Positions 53,579 to 62,531 of a stretch of 64,000 bases of DNA are shown here, one piece after another. The stretch is taken from positions 1 to 64,000 of the forward strand of contig DVKR01000028.1 of the NCBI GenBank assembly GCA_018715935.1, given 5' to 3'. The stretch is from Candidatus Aphodovivens excrementavium (GTDB lineage: Bacteria; Actinomycetota; Coriobacteriia; Coriobacteriales; Eggerthellaceae). The stretch's first letter is position 1, and each line of letters opens with the position of its first letter. The notes under the pieces were generated by a model, which saw only the letters and a list, made by a program, of their open reading frames with translations, was not told the origin of the DNA and ran no database searches. The translations under genes and the position numbers were made by a program.

Positions 53579-54552
53579 AATGCCACCTCCATCGAGAGCA
53601 TGCGGTGCACGGCAAGTACACCCGCCACCTGCATGACCACCGCAACAAGGAGAAGCGCGAATCCTGCGGCGCTTTCGAAAAACGGCTGCAAAAACCCTTC
53701 GCTCATCACCGAGAACAACGCAACAAGCACAAGGGGCATGACGCTTACGATGCGCGCCGAAAGCTTTGCCTGCGCAGTGTGCACGCGCAGCGACCGTTTT
53801 AACTCGATTTCTCCTTCGATAGTGTCGCGCGCGGCGGCAAGCACCTGCTTCATGCTTCCTCCCGATTCATGCTGAACCTGCAAGGCAACGGCCACGAACG
53901 ACAGCTCTGAGATATCGGTTGCGTCACGCAGTGAAGACAACGCCTCACTTGCAGGACGCCCCGCCTCAAGCACATGCGCCGCCTGAGAAAACGCGCGCTC
54001 TAACGGCCTGGTTGTTTCTTTCGCCACCTGGCTGAACGTCTGCATGAGCGTGTAGCCCGACTGCAGGCACGTTTCAATCGAGCGCAGCGCCTCGGGAACC
54101 AGCTCTCGCACCGCTTCGCTGCGCTTGTCACGCGCCGTGCGCGCCGCCGTTGCCAATACCGCCACACAGCAGGCAGGAACCGCAAGCGCCGCTATAGCCG
54201 ATTGCGCAAGCAAGCCTGCTCCAGTCGCAAGCACGGCGCAACCCGCCATCACAGCCGAAAGAAACTGTTCTGGGGCAGTGCGGTATCCTTTTCGATCGCA
54301 AAGCAGCACCCCTTCACGCACCCAGCATGCCACGCGGCGGTTTTTACAGAGAGCCCTTGCCGCACCCTGCGTCCACGGCACGCCGTTGCGCAACAAGGAC
54401 GCCAGGGGGCTCACGCGCATTTCATCAGGCGCTGCTGCCGCAACCGCAGCTTTACGCGGACGGTTTTTACCCATGACGGCACGCAGCGCGAACATGCCTG
54501 CGAAAAAGGAAGACAGGAGCGCTAAACCGCCAAAGGCAGCGACGTTGCCCAT
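53575..54552 (-). CDS. tadB: Tad pilus inner-membrane platform protein TadB
   Basis: This 325-residue GspF-family protein has the signature ELVPEALRSIETCLQSGYTLMQTF followed by FVAVALQVQHESGGSMKQVL, and C-terminal helices (IVSVMPLVLVALFSV, FALLLVAVVMQVAGVLAV). The start at 54552 follows GAGGAGG and overlaps the tadA 3' end by about 30 bp. Longer open frames are not supported. Confidence 0.9.
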   Translation of the reverse strand: MGNVAAFGGLALLSSFFAGMFALRAVMGKNRPRKAAVAAAAPDEMRVSPLASLLRNGVPWTQGAARALCKNRRVACWVREGVLLCDRKGYRTAPEQFLSAVMAGCAVLATGAGLLAQSAIAALAVPACCVAVLATAARTARDKRSEAVRELVPEALRSIETCLQSGYTLMQTFSQVAKETTRPLERAFSQAAHVLEAGRPASEALSSLRDATDISELSFVAVALQVQHESGGSMKQVLAAARDTIEGEIELKRSLRVHTAQAKLSARIVSVMPLVLVALFSVMSEGFLQPFFESAAGFALLLVAVVMQVAGVLAVHRMLSMEVAL

Positions 54553-55850
54553 GCTTCCACCTCCTCTCCGCGTATCTCCTCGCGCTCTGATGCCGCCTGC
54601 CCAGGCCACACGGGTACGCTTTTCCATACAACCTCGTCGGTTTTCGCATCCCGCCAAAACACCGGCTTTGCCACACAGCGCCTCGCTACGGGGTCGAAGT
54701 GCAGCTGAGCAGCCGAAGAAACACGCCGCCTTCCGTCAACGCAGCGCTCAACCTGCACCACCAAATCAAGCGCATGGGCAATGTTTTCCTCAATCACGTC
54801 GATGGGAAGGTCGGCACCGAAGCGAACCAGCATGGTCAAGCGCGAAACCGCCTCTTCCGGCGAGTTCGCATGCAAAGTGGTGAGCGAGCCGTCGTGCCCG
54901 GTGTTCATGGCCTGGAGCATGTCAAGCGCCTCCGCTCCACGGCACTCCCCCACCACGATGCGGTCCGGCCTCATGCGCAGCGCGTTGGCGACCAGATCGC
55001 GAATGGTCACCTCTCCGGTTCCTTCCGCGTTACGTGGGCGGGCCTCAAGCCGCACTACGTGAGGATGCTCCAAAAAACGCAGTTCGGCAGAGTCTTCGAT
55101 GGTGATGATTCGCTCGCTTGTGGGAATCTTGCAAGACAGCGCGTTAAGCAAGGTGGTTTTCCCGCTGCCGGTTCCCCCCGAAACCGCAATGCTCTTGCGC
55201 GCAACCACTGCCCAGGTGAGAAACTTCCGCACAGACTCCGGCACCGATCCAGCCGCCTGCATTTCTTCGAGCGTCATCACATGCTCGGTGAACTTTCGAA
55301 TCGTCAGGAGCGGCCCTTCGAGCGAAAGCGGGGGAATTATCGCATGCACGCGATGCCCCTGCGGCAACCGGGCGTCAACCATAGGCGACGCCTCGTCAAT
55401 GCGACGCCCCAAAGGCCCCAAGATGCGATCGATGAGCGCGCGAAGCTGTGAGGCGTCGGAAAAAGACTGGCTACTCCGCTCCAGCACGCCGTTTCTCTCG
55501 ACATAGATTGCGGAAGGGCCGTTTACCATCACCTCGGTAACCTCGGAGTCTTGCAGCATTCCCTCCAGCGGACCGAACCCGAAGATATCGTCGAGAAGAC
55601 GCTCGACAAGCTCTTCCTTACCGTGGGCGTCGGTCGATGCCCACGTAGGATCATCAAACACCTGGCGGCATGCGCTGCGAACCTCGTTGCGCGCCCGCTG
55701 GGGATTCACCGCGAATATCGCCGCAACCTCGTCGGCAGGAAGCACCGCCTGCATCTGGTCGCGCAGCGCATCCAAATCGGGTCGACGGCGCCAGTCGACC
55801 ACCTCGCGTGCAGCATTGCCGGCTCGCTCTACCCGTTCCCGCAAACTCAT
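54522..55850 (-). CDS. tadA: Tad pilus assembly ATPase TadA/CpaF
   Basis: This 442-residue hexameric secretion ATPase powers pilus assembly. The Walker A is [15 protein letters not shown] (about 224-238), the Asp box is [11 protein letters not shown], Walker B is [17 protein letters not shown], and a His box follows at [17 protein letters not shown]. The N-terminal domain carries [16 protein letters not shown] and VMVNGP, typical of CpaF. All catalytic elements are intact. It overlaps the tadZ stop by 4 bp. Confidence 0.97.
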   Translation of the reverse strand: MSLRERVERAGNAAREVVDWRRRPDLDALRDQMQAVLPADEVAAIFAVNPQRARNEVRSACRQVFDDPTWASTDAHGKEELVERLLDDIFGFGPLEGMLQDSEVTEVMVNGPSAIYVERNGVLERSSQSFSDASQLRALIDRILGPLGRRIDEASPMVDARLPQGHRVHAIIPPLSLEGPLLTIRKFTEHVMTLEEMQAAGSVPESVRKFLTWAVVARKSIAVSGGTGSGKTTLLNALSCKIPTSERIITIEDSAELRFLEHPHVVRLEARPRNAEGTGEVTIRDLVANALRMRPDRIVVGECRGAEALDMLQAMNTGHDGSLTTLHANSPEEAVSRLTMLVRFGADLPIDVIEENIAHALDLVVQVERCVDGRRRVSSAAQLHFDPVARRCVAKPVFWRDAKTDEVVWKSVPVWPGQAASEREEIRGEEVEAWATSLPLAV

Positions 55851-57298
55851 GCAAACCCCCGCCTTCTTCTCCTTCGCCTCTTAAACAGCAACCCGAACAC
55901 CGATTGCGCGGCAAACTGCTCTTGAGACACCTCTTCGGTTGCCGGCAAGACGCTGTGCAAAAACCCTCCGATACTCAGGGCAAGCGGGTTTCCCCCCTCC
56001 ACCAAATCAAACGGCCTCGATTCGCTCAGCAGCTCTTCGACCTCGGCTCCCCCATCCGCAAATTCCACGACTTCGGATCCTCGCAGCGCACATGACACGT
56101 CTATGGAGGTAAAAGGGGCCCCTTTTGCGCAAAAGTTGACGGCGAACATGAACGGGCTTACGGCTATTCCGCATCGCGCGCAAAGATCCAGGGCCTTCTT
56201 GCATGCACGTAGCGACGACACTCGCTGGTCAACGAGGAAAAGCGCTTTCGAACACCGCTCGAGAAGCACCGCATGATGCTCTGCCCACGCCGCGCCGGTG
56301 TTTGCCACAATCACATCGAACATGCCACGCAATGCATCGAGCAGCGCAGGTGCGCGCCGCGCCAGCGCCTCGGCTTCCTCTAAATGCCGCGGAGCGCCCA
56401 GTACGACAGGCATTCCAAACGACGGGGTCAGCTGGGAGAGGCGCGCGGGGTCGTCGAGCACCTCGTCGATTCCCAGCGCTTCGGGCTGACCCATAACCTC
56501 TCGCATGTCCCCGAACTGAAGATCGAAGTCAAGGAGAAGCGTCTTAAACCCTCTGCGTTGAGCTATGGTTGCAGCCAAAGCGGCAACGGCGCTTTTCCCG
56601 GCTCCGCCGCTGCCGCTCACAACGGGCAAGAGCAAAGCTTGGCGAGACGCTTCTCCCGACATCTGCACCGTAATGGTTTGAGGAACGTCCTCCGAATGCT
56701 CCGATGCCGGAGAGGCGGCCGTCTGAGCCGATGCGCGATTCGAATCGTCGTCGCGCACTTTCCCCTTATCCGATGCAGCGGTTTTGCGATCCTGCCCAAA
56801 GGACGCCCCCGCGTGTCCTTGCGCAAGAGGCTCCTTGGCTCGATCGGGCGCTTCTTCGGGCACGAACGGCAACGGTAGATCGCCCGACGACTCCGCTCGG
56901 TCTCGTGCCACATGGGGAATGGGCAACTGCGTCGCACGAACCCGTTTGAAAGCGGCATAGCGCGTAGCAAACGCCTGACGGGTAAGCGTCGCGTCTATCG
57001 ACGCGGCGGAAGCACGGCTTCGCAACGATCCCGTTCCTTGGAACACCACCAGGCACACCCGCATCTCTTTGCGATCACGCTTGAGGGTTGCCGCAAGATT
57101 GATGGGCTCTACGTCGTCGCAGGACACCACCCACACTTCATCCACCAGGCGATCATTCCGCAAAAAGGCGCGCGCCTCCTCTCCGGAAGAGAACAGCCGC
57201 AGCCACGCTTGCGAAGCAAGCTCTTCGCCCTCCAGCCCAATAAGCTCAGGATGCCTCATGCTCGTTTCGTCGGTACAGAGCGCTACAAGGGAAGTCAT
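55847..57298 (-). CDS. tadZ: Tad localisation ATPase TadZ/CpaE
   Basis: This 483-residue protein has a receiver-like N-terminal part (about 1-110) and a Pro/Ala-rich linker, followed by a MinD/ParA-type domain from about 215 (VVSGSGGAGKSAVAALAATIAQRRGFKTLLLDFDLQFGD). The P-loop lacks the leading signature Lys of MinD/ParA proteins, as in other atypical TadZ proteins, so its ATP cycle may differ. It should mark the site of the pilus machine. It overlaps the neighbouring genes at both ends by 4 bp. Confidence 0.9.
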   Translation of the reverse strand: MTSLVALCTDETSMRHPELIGLEGEELASQAWLRLFSSGEEARAFLRNDRLVDEVWVVSCDDVEPINLAATLKRDRKEMRVCLVVFQGTGSLRSRASAASIDATLTRQAFATRYAAFKRVRATQLPIPHVARDRAESSGDLPLPFVPEEAPDRAKEPLAQGHAGASFGQDRKTAASDKGKVRDDDSNRASAQTAASPASEHSEDVPQTITVQMSGEASRQALLLPVVSGSGGAGKSAVAALAATIAQRRGFKTLLLDFDLQFGDMREVMGQPEALGIDEVLDDPARLSQLTPSFGMPVVLGAPRHLEEAEALARRAPALLDALRGMFDVIVANTGAAWAEHHAVLLERCSKALFLVDQRVSSLRACKKALDLCARCGIAVSPFMFAVNFCAKGAPFTSIDVSCALRGSEVVEFADGGAEVEELLSESRPFDLVEGGNPLALSIGGFLHSVLPATEEVSQEQFAAQSVFGLLFKRRRRRRRGFA

Positions 57299-57993
57299 TG
57301 CATGTCCCCTCCGTCCTCGGTAGAGTCCCCATTGGTTTTCGGCAAGGTTTCCGTTTCGGAACCCGCCGGCAAAACGAAATACAGTTGGGATTTTTGGGAA
57401 GCGTCGATGATCTCCTGAACCGACTCGGGCGCCACCGCGACAGTGACCCAGGCGAGTTCTGCTGAGCTCCCCTCGGAATCGGAAGAACTCGTGGCCAATA
57501 TGAGCACGTCTTGGGCAAGAAGCGCCGTCGCGGTTCCGCCTACTGCATACAGGTCTGCCGCAGCGCCCGCCGTCAGCGAACCTCCCACCGCCTGAACATC
57601 CTTTGCCGGAACGCTCAGTGCCGCCAAGCCGTCCGGAACGTCGAGCGAGGACGCCGAGCCTTCAAAGCGCTTCAGCACCACCACTTCCCCTTCCATGATG
57701 GGCGATGCCGGAGTGCGCCCCTGCACCTCTTCAACAGTGCGGGCGGCGTCGGCAGGAAGCAGGTCGGCAACCCACATCTTAAGCTCAACATCGGATGCTT
57801 CTATGGTTTGACCTGCCGCAATATCGTGTTTGGCTACACAGACCTCAAGCTGTTCTCCCCCATAGCGCGCAAGCGCCTCGGCTCGCGCCGCCTCCGCCTC
57901 GCCGCGCACCGATTGCATGAACAAAAACACGCACACCACGCAGACGACGCCGCATGCAACAGACAGGAGTGCCGTTTTTCGCTTCCGTTTCAT
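57295..57993 (-). CDS. rcpC: CpaB/RcpC-family Tad protein (SAF domain)
   Basis: This 232-residue protein is the first gene of the Tad operon. A basic N terminus and one membrane helix (ALLSVACGVVCVVCVFLFM) are followed by a SAF domain (LEVCVAKHDIAAGQTIEASDVELKMW) and a RcpC-like beta domain (LAALSVPAKDVQAVGGSLTAGAAADLYAV). In Gram-negatives RcpC works with the secretin. No secretin gene is present here, so it may contact the wall or pilin instead. Confidence 0.9.
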   Translation of the reverse strand: MKRKRKTALLSVACGVVCVVCVFLFMQSVRGEAEAARAEALARYGGEQLEVCVAKHDIAAGQTIEASDVELKMWVADLLPADAARTVEEVQGRTPASPIMEGEVVVLKRFEGSASSLDVPDGLAALSVPAKDVQAVGGSLTAGAAADLYAVGGTATALLAQDVLILATSSSDSEGSSAELAWVTVAVAPESVQEIIDASQKSQLYFVLPAGSETETLPKTNGDSTEDGGDMQ

Positions 57994-58433
57994 AAACCCC
58001 TCCCCATCCGCTCTCGCAATCAGCGAGATGAGAACGTTTGGCAGGAGAAAGTATTGCTCCGCCGCCTTTCGGGGCAGTCGCAGGTTCGTCGTTGCAGTGC
58101 GGCAAACACTCCCGCTCGCTTACTGCGCTCGGAAATCAAAATCCCGCGCACTTCTTTCGCAAAGCTTACGCAGGCCTAGCAACCAACGAACTTAAGGCGA
58201 AAATGAACCGGAGCTGTCGAGCAGCAACACGTTTTGGCCAACTGGATATAGATGCATCGGGACAACTTGGAATCGAAAATTGCCGAGGATGAACTGGGAT
58301 GACGCCTCGAAACAGCAACACGTTTTGGCCGGCTGCGTAGATACACCAGGATATTCGACCCCATCCGCGCCGCACGTAGCCGACACTTCAACAGGAAGCG
58401 CTCTTGGTTTGCTTTTGATTAAAACTGGATTCG
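57994..58433. other. Region upstream of the Tad operon
   Basis: No gene is called in these 440 bp. They hold the two-copy 18-bp motif at 58222-58330 and presumably the Tad operon promoter on the minus strand, which I could not place with confidence. Open frames of 70-150 codons here cross tRNA-Val or the repeats and lack ribosome sites. Confidence 0.5.
58222..58330. repeat. Two copies of an 18-bp motif upstream of the Tad operon
   Basis: CAGCAACACGTTTTGGCC occurs at 58222-58239 and 58313-58330, 91 bp apart, with no further similarity of note between copies beyond a short flank. Position 230-340 bp upstream of the first Tad gene suggests regulator sites or a small dispersed repeat. Confidence 0.7.
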
Positions 58434-58464
58434 AAAAAAACGAGAGGGGCATGTGCCCCTCTCG
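58434..58464 (-). terminator. Intrinsic terminator of tRNA-Val
   Basis: A perfect 10-bp stem, CGAGAGGGGC and GCCCCTCTCG, with a 4-base loop is followed on the minus strand by seven T. It begins 11 bp past the encoded CCA. Confidence 0.95.
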
Positions 58465-58474
58465 TCGAAATTCA

Positions 58475-58549
58475 TGGTGGGCGCTGAGGGATTTGAACCC
58501 CCGACCTTGACCTTGTAAGGGTCCTGCGCTCCCGCTGCGCCAAGCGCCC
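58475..58549 (-). tRNA. tRNA-Val (anticodon UAC)
   Basis: This is a 75-nt tRNA on the minus strand. The acceptor GGGCGCT pairs with AGCGCCC, the anticodon loop CTTACAA gives UAC, the T loop is GTTCAAATC, and the CCA is encoded. The closing pair of the anticodon stem (27-43) appears to be a G-A mismatch. Confidence 0.96.
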
Positions 58550-58566
58550 ATAGGTAGTGCCGAGAA

Positions 58567-58595
58567 AGTGTACCAACAAACCGTTCTCGACGCAA
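58567..58595 (-). promoter_or_regulatory. tRNA-Val promoter
   Basis: TTGCGT (58590-58595) and TACACT (58567-58572) on the minus strand are separated by 17 bp, placing the start about 11 nt before the mature tRNA. Confidence 0.75.
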
Positions 58596-58804
58596 GAACG
58601 CATTTTCTCACACTGCAACCCTCCTGGCAAGATCTCACTACAGAGAAGAAACGCTTGCGCGAGGAAAATAGGATTCCAACCCCTCAATTTGCGCTATAGT
58701 TGATCGGCTCGGGTTTTCTACGTCCCCCGCGAACGCCTATGGCGCGCGGTGCGCAAGACCCCACGTGCACAACCAACGGCAATGCGCGCATGAGAAAATA
58801 GCGA

Positions 58805-58844
58805 GCCCGCAGAAGATGTTTCTTGCCCGCAGAAGATGCGGCTT
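58805..58844 (+). repeat. 20-bp tandem repeat upstream of the permease gene
   Basis: GCCCGCAGAAGATG starts units at 58805 and 58825, and a worn third unit (GCCCACAGA) follows at 58845. The tract lies 50-90 bp before the permease start, downstream of a TATAGT -10-like box at 58695-58700, and so would be in the mRNA leader. Confidence 0.75.
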
Positions 58845-58896
58845 GCCCACAGACGCGCGACCCGAGCAAGAACGCCACCTCGTACAAGGAGCCCGC

Positions 58897-60201
58897 ATGG
58901 CGCTGCGCCGCATAGTTCGCTTCATACGGCAAAACGCGACCGCGTCTATCGCTGCCGTCGCCGCGCTCGCCACCATGTTTTTCGTGCCTCCCGACGCGCT
59001 ATACCTCGATTACTTTGACATCAACACCCTCGCCTGCCTTTTTGCCTTACTTGCAGTTATAAGGGCACTGCGCAATATCGGTTTTTTCGAAGCCATTGCC
59101 AAAACGGTTGTCCACCGATTCAAAACGCTGCGCGGACTGGGCTGCGCGCTCATTGCTGTCACGCTCGTATGCTCGATGTTCGCGACAAACGACATGGCGC
59201 TCCTCATGCTTTTGCCCCTTTCTACCGTAATGCTGGCAAGCACGAACAACGAGCAAGCCATTCCCTTCACGTTCACCATGCAAGCGATCGCCGCCAACCT
59301 TGGCGGCATGATCCTGCCGTTTGGCAACCCGCAAAACATTTTTCTGAACTCGCGCTTCGCCATCGCCTTTCCCGATTTTTTGTCGACGATGGCGTTGCCT
59401 TTCGCGCTCTCGGTTGCGCTTATCGCCCTGTGCTGCGCTCTGGGCTACAAGCCCATCCCACTTCAAGAGGGAGCACTGGTCCGCACTGCCGACGCCGCAT
59501 CGGGCGCTTCACCTGCAGGCGGCAACGCCTCCGCATTGAACGCCTCGTCTTCCACAGAGGGCATGGCAAACGCATCGCAAGCCCACAAGACGACCGCCAG
59601 TGGCGCGGGGCAGGCGTCCCCCGCCCCCGGGCGCTCAAGCCTTCCACGCGGACGCACCGCACTCTATATCGTTTTGTTTTTTGTCTCGCTGGGCATGGTG
59701 TTTCGCACCGTTCCCGCAGGAGCGGGCGTTGCCGTCGTGCTCGTCTCGTTACTTCTCGCAGACCGAAAGGCGCTTGCCCACGTCGATTGGGGGCTTCTTG
59801 CTACGTTCGCCCTCTTCTTCGTGTTCTCGGGAAACATGGCGCGCATCCCGGAAGTGCAGATGTTTTTCTCTACGCTGCTCTCGCAAAGCACGCTCATTAC
59901 CAGTGCGCTTGCCAGCCAAGTGATAAGCAACGTGCCGGCAGCCATTCTGCTTGCGCCATTCGTGGACGGGTACCAAGAACTGCTCGTTGGCGTGAACATC
60001 GGCGGCGCGGGCACGCTCATTGCGTCGCTGGCAAGCCTTATCGCATTCAACCATTTTCGAGCCATCAAGCGCGGGATGAAGCGTCCTGGCATCGCGGCGC
60101 TTTCCACTAAACGATACCTCGCCCTTTTCAGTGCGCTGAACTTCGGCTTCCTTGCGGTGCTGCTAGCGGCATGCTCGGCGGCTCCCTGCTTGCTGCCCTA
60201 G
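58897..60201 (+). CDS. Ion-transporter-superfamily permease (SLC13/ArsB/NhaD-like)
   Basis: This 434-residue membrane protein has about 10-11 hydrophobic helices in two halves, each with an IT-superfamily signature: MFATNDMALLMLLPLS in the first half and ALASQVISNVPAAILLAPF in the second. A hydrophilic loop of about 70 residues (GASPAGGNASALNASSSTEG) joins the halves. AAGGAG precedes the ATG at 58897. Members export arsenite or move dicarboxylates or sodium; the substrate here cannot be read. It is convergent with the cysteine desulfidase gene. Confidence 0.87.
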   Translation: MALRRIVRFIRQNATASIAAVAALATMFFVPPDALYLDYFDINTLACLFALLAVIRALRNIGFFEAIAKTVVHRFKTLRGLGCALIAVTLVCSMFATNDMALLMLLPLSTVMLASTNNEQAIPFTFTMQAIAANLGGMILPFGNPQNIFLNSRFAIAFPDFLSTMALPFALSVALIALCCALGYKPIPLQEGALVRTADAASGASPAGGNASALNASSSTEGMANASQAHKTTASGAGQASPAPGRSSLPRGRTALYIVLFFVSLGMVFRTVPAGAGVAVVLVSLLLADRKALAHVDWGLLATFALFFVFSGNMARIPEVQMFFSTLLSQSTLITSALASQVISNVPAAILLAPFVDGYQELLVGVNIGGAGTLIASLASLIAFNHFRAIKRGMKRPGIAALSTKRYLALFSALNFGFLAVLLAACSAAPCLLP

Positions 60202-60309
60202 CTAACCGACAGCGCATCGGCTTGTGTTGCGTTCGCTTTCCGCGAAGCGTCCGCTGCCCTCCCGGGCGCTCGAGCCGACGCGTCCGCCGCCCTTCCGGGA
60301 ACCCGTTCC

Positions 60310-60398
60310 GACGCGTCGCCGCCAGCCCAGCGTCGCCACCAGCCGACGCGTCGCTGCCCGCCGAAGCGTCACTGCCCGCCGACGCCTCGCTGCCGTTA
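60310..60398. repeat. 18-bp tandem repeats abutting the cysteine desulfidase stop codon
   Basis: Five units (60310-60327, 60328-60344, 60345-60362, 60363-60380, 60381-60398) follow the pattern GACGCGTCGCTGCCCGCC. Degenerate, longer units extend leftward to about 60242. The last unit includes the stop codon (60396-60398). Confidence 0.85.
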
Positions 60399-61691
60399 GT
60401 TCCCCAGCATAATGCGAATTATTTCGTCGTTGGTGGCACGCATCCCGTCTCTGCCCACCCGACATACGTTGCCGATGGTGTTCTCCACGCCTTTTTTCAC
60501 GATGCCGTCGCCGTCATAGAACTGCTGGCCTGCCCGGTACATCTCATATCCCAGAATGCCGGCGTTCACCGACATGGCAATCTTCGCCGCGCAAGACGGC
60601 TTGGCTCCGTCGCATACGATGCCCGACACAATGGAAAGCGCGTTAACCACTGCATGGACGGCGTCTTTGTACCCACCACCGTTCAGATACGCAATGCCGG
60701 CACCTGCCGCCGCACCCGCGCACACTGCCCCGCAGAATGCAGAAAGACGTCCGATGCCCGTCTTTTGATGAATGGCCGTAAGGTTCGACAGCACCAACGC
60801 GCGATACAGCTCTTCTTCGGAAGAGCCCAGTTCGCGTGCGTATACGATAATTGGCATCGAGGCGGTAAGCCCCTGGTTGCCACTGCCCGAGTTAATGACC
60901 ACGGGAAGCTCGCACCCGCTCATGCGCGCGTCCGATCCTGCTGCAGCCCATGCGCACGCACGCGTCTTTACGTCGTCTCCGTAAGACGCAAGAAGCACGC
61001 TGCCGATGTTGGCGCCCCAGTTCCCCGACAAGCCCTCTTCCGCAATAGCGGAATTGCAAGCAATTTGGCGGCCTATGACGTCGCGAATGTCGTCTATGTC
61101 CACCGTGGTGGCGAAATCCCATATCCCTTCCATCGAAAGCAGCGACCTGTCGGTAAGACCCTCGGCGGTTTGGCCGTCGCTCGCCACGGGAACCTCGCGC
61201 AGCACAACGCCGTCTTGGTGCTCGCAGACGATGTTGGTGTGGTATTCCGCAATGCGCACCGTACCCGAGTGCGTAGCGCCGCCTTCGTTGCGATACGCAT
61301 GAACAACCAGGTCGAAATCGAGATCGGTATCGGCACGCCGAACCTCAATAGGCGTTGTGTCAAGATAGCGGACGATGCGCTCGATTGCGTTGTCGTCGAC
61401 GTGCGCAATAACCTCAAGCCACGCGCCGGCATCGCCTGCAACCGCCCCCGCGGCAGCAGCCGCCTCGATGCCCTTCAGGCCGCCGGTATGCGGCACCACC
61501 ACGCTCTTTGCGTTTTTGACGATGCTGCCGCTCACCTCAAGCTCCATGCGGTCAGGCACGCCGCCTGCCAAATCGCGCGCACGCGCCGCCGCAAGCGCAA
61601 TCGCAATGGGCTCGGTGCACCCCATTGCGGGAATGAGTTCTTCTTCGAGAACGGCGACATAAGCGCGGTAGCGTTTGTCAGCCTTTTCCAT
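60396..61691 (-). CDS. L-cysteine desulfidase family protein (CyuA/UPF0597)
   Basis: This 431-residue protein is of the serine dehydratase-alpha-like family that carries an oxygen-sensitive 4Fe-4S cluster and degrades cysteine to pyruvate, ammonia and sulfide. The Cys ligands are probably those in MGCTEPIA (Cys25), FCGAVCAGAAAG and GIVCDGAKPSCAAKI. NSGSGNQGLTASMPI is the family loop. It is suited to an anaerobe. No dedicated cysteine permease is adjacent, the nearest transporter being the convergent permease. Confidence 0.92.
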   Translation of the reverse strand: MEKADKRYRAYVAVLEEELIPAMGCTEPIAIALAAARARDLAGGVPDRMELEVSGSIVKNAKSVVVPHTGGLKGIEAAAAAGAVAGDAGAWLEVIAHVDDNAIERIVRYLDTTPIEVRRADTDLDFDLVVHAYRNEGGATHSGTVRIAEYHTNIVCEHQDGVVLREVPVASDGQTAEGLTDRSLLSMEGIWDFATTVDIDDIRDVIGRQIACNSAIAEEGLSGNWGANIGSVLLASYGDDVKTRACAWAAAGSDARMSGCELPVVINSGSGNQGLTASMPIIVYARELGSSEEELYRALVLSNLTAIHQKTGIGRLSAFCGAVCAGAAAGAGIAYLNGGGYKDAVHAVVNALSIVSGIVCDGAKPSCAAKIAMSVNAGILGYEMYRAGQQFYDGDGIVKKGVENTIGNVCRVGRDGMRATNDEIIRIMLGN

Positions 61692-61813
61692 ATACGCTCC
61701 TGCTCCACATACAGCGAATGCAATCCCTTGATCATGATAGCAATATCACGCCAGAAAGCGTATGGCTAAGCCGACGCCCCAAAGTGAATGCCCCGTCGCC
61801 ACATCGGTGCCGC

Positions 61814-62461
61814 TTATTGGTAAAAACGCGGCTCCTCAACGCGCAGCCCGCGCGCATCGCGGACGCCCTCTAGGCTCAAGCGCGTAAGGCGCGCGAGTCC
61901 TTGGTAGAACGGGTGTGTCGTCTCCTGCTCCATCTCCGTCAGAAAATGCGGCGCCCAGGTAAGGAGGTGCAAGCGCAGGTATTCGTCCAAATCGGCGGGT
62001 CGGTTCCGGGCGAGCCAGGTCATGAGCTCCAGCATCAGCCCGATATGGTCTTCAGGGTCTTTCGGGTCGCCCTGCCGCTCTATACCGCGCTCGCGCATCC
62101 ACTGCCGCAGTTCGAGCGTCGTCAGGCCGAATATCACCCGGTCGTGGTCGGTGTAGACCGAACCCCAAGGAGGAGCCGCCTTATGTCCAGGACCCACGAA
62201 CAGCCTGCGGTACTCCCACATCAACGCATCGTCGGCGTCTGAAGCCAGCCCGCCTTGCATGCTCCGCAGGCACCACAGCGCCTCGTCGGCAGAAACAAAA
62301 GGCCACTCTGCAGCAGCTTCGCGCGCATCGAGTTCGGCTATCGCCTGAAACGAAGGCCCAGCGCTGCCCAGCTTCGGATCTTGCAGGAAGAAAGGCGCGA
62401 GCGCTTCCCCGATGAACGCCGCAGCGGAAAGCTCCTCGCGCGTCCAGCTTGCGTTTGTCAT
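61814..62461 (-). CDS. TorD/DmsD-family molybdoenzyme chaperone
   Basis: This 215-residue all-helical chaperone is of the type that binds Tat signal peptides of DMSO/TMAO-reductase-family enzymes during cofactor loading. The family core EYRRLFVGPGHKAAPPWGSVYTDHDRVIFG (about 86-115) and PEDHIGLMLELMTWLA are well conserved. GGAGG precedes the ATG at 62461. No molybdoenzyme gene is in the window, so its client is elsewhere. Confidence 0.93.
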   Translation of the reverse strand: MTNASWTREELSAAAFIGEALAPFFLQDPKLGSAGPSFQAIAELDAREAAAEWPFVSADEALWCLRSMQGGLASDADDALMWEYRRLFVGPGHKAAPPWGSVYTDHDRVIFGLTTLELRQWMRERGIERQGDPKDPEDHIGLMLELMTWLARNRPADLDEYLRLHLLTWAPHFLTEMEQETTHPFYQGLARLTRLSLEGVRDARGLRVEEPRFYQ

Positions 62462-62531
62462 GGGATCCCTCCGTACCATCCGTATTCTGCGTCGTCTTCG
62501 CTACGCCTCTGCGTCAGCTAGTCTATCGTGC

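Noticed and set aside
58192-58687. Open frames on the minus strand across tRNA-Val and the 18-bp repeats
   Set aside because: They cross a tRNA gene and its terminator, so they cannot be ordinary coding regions.
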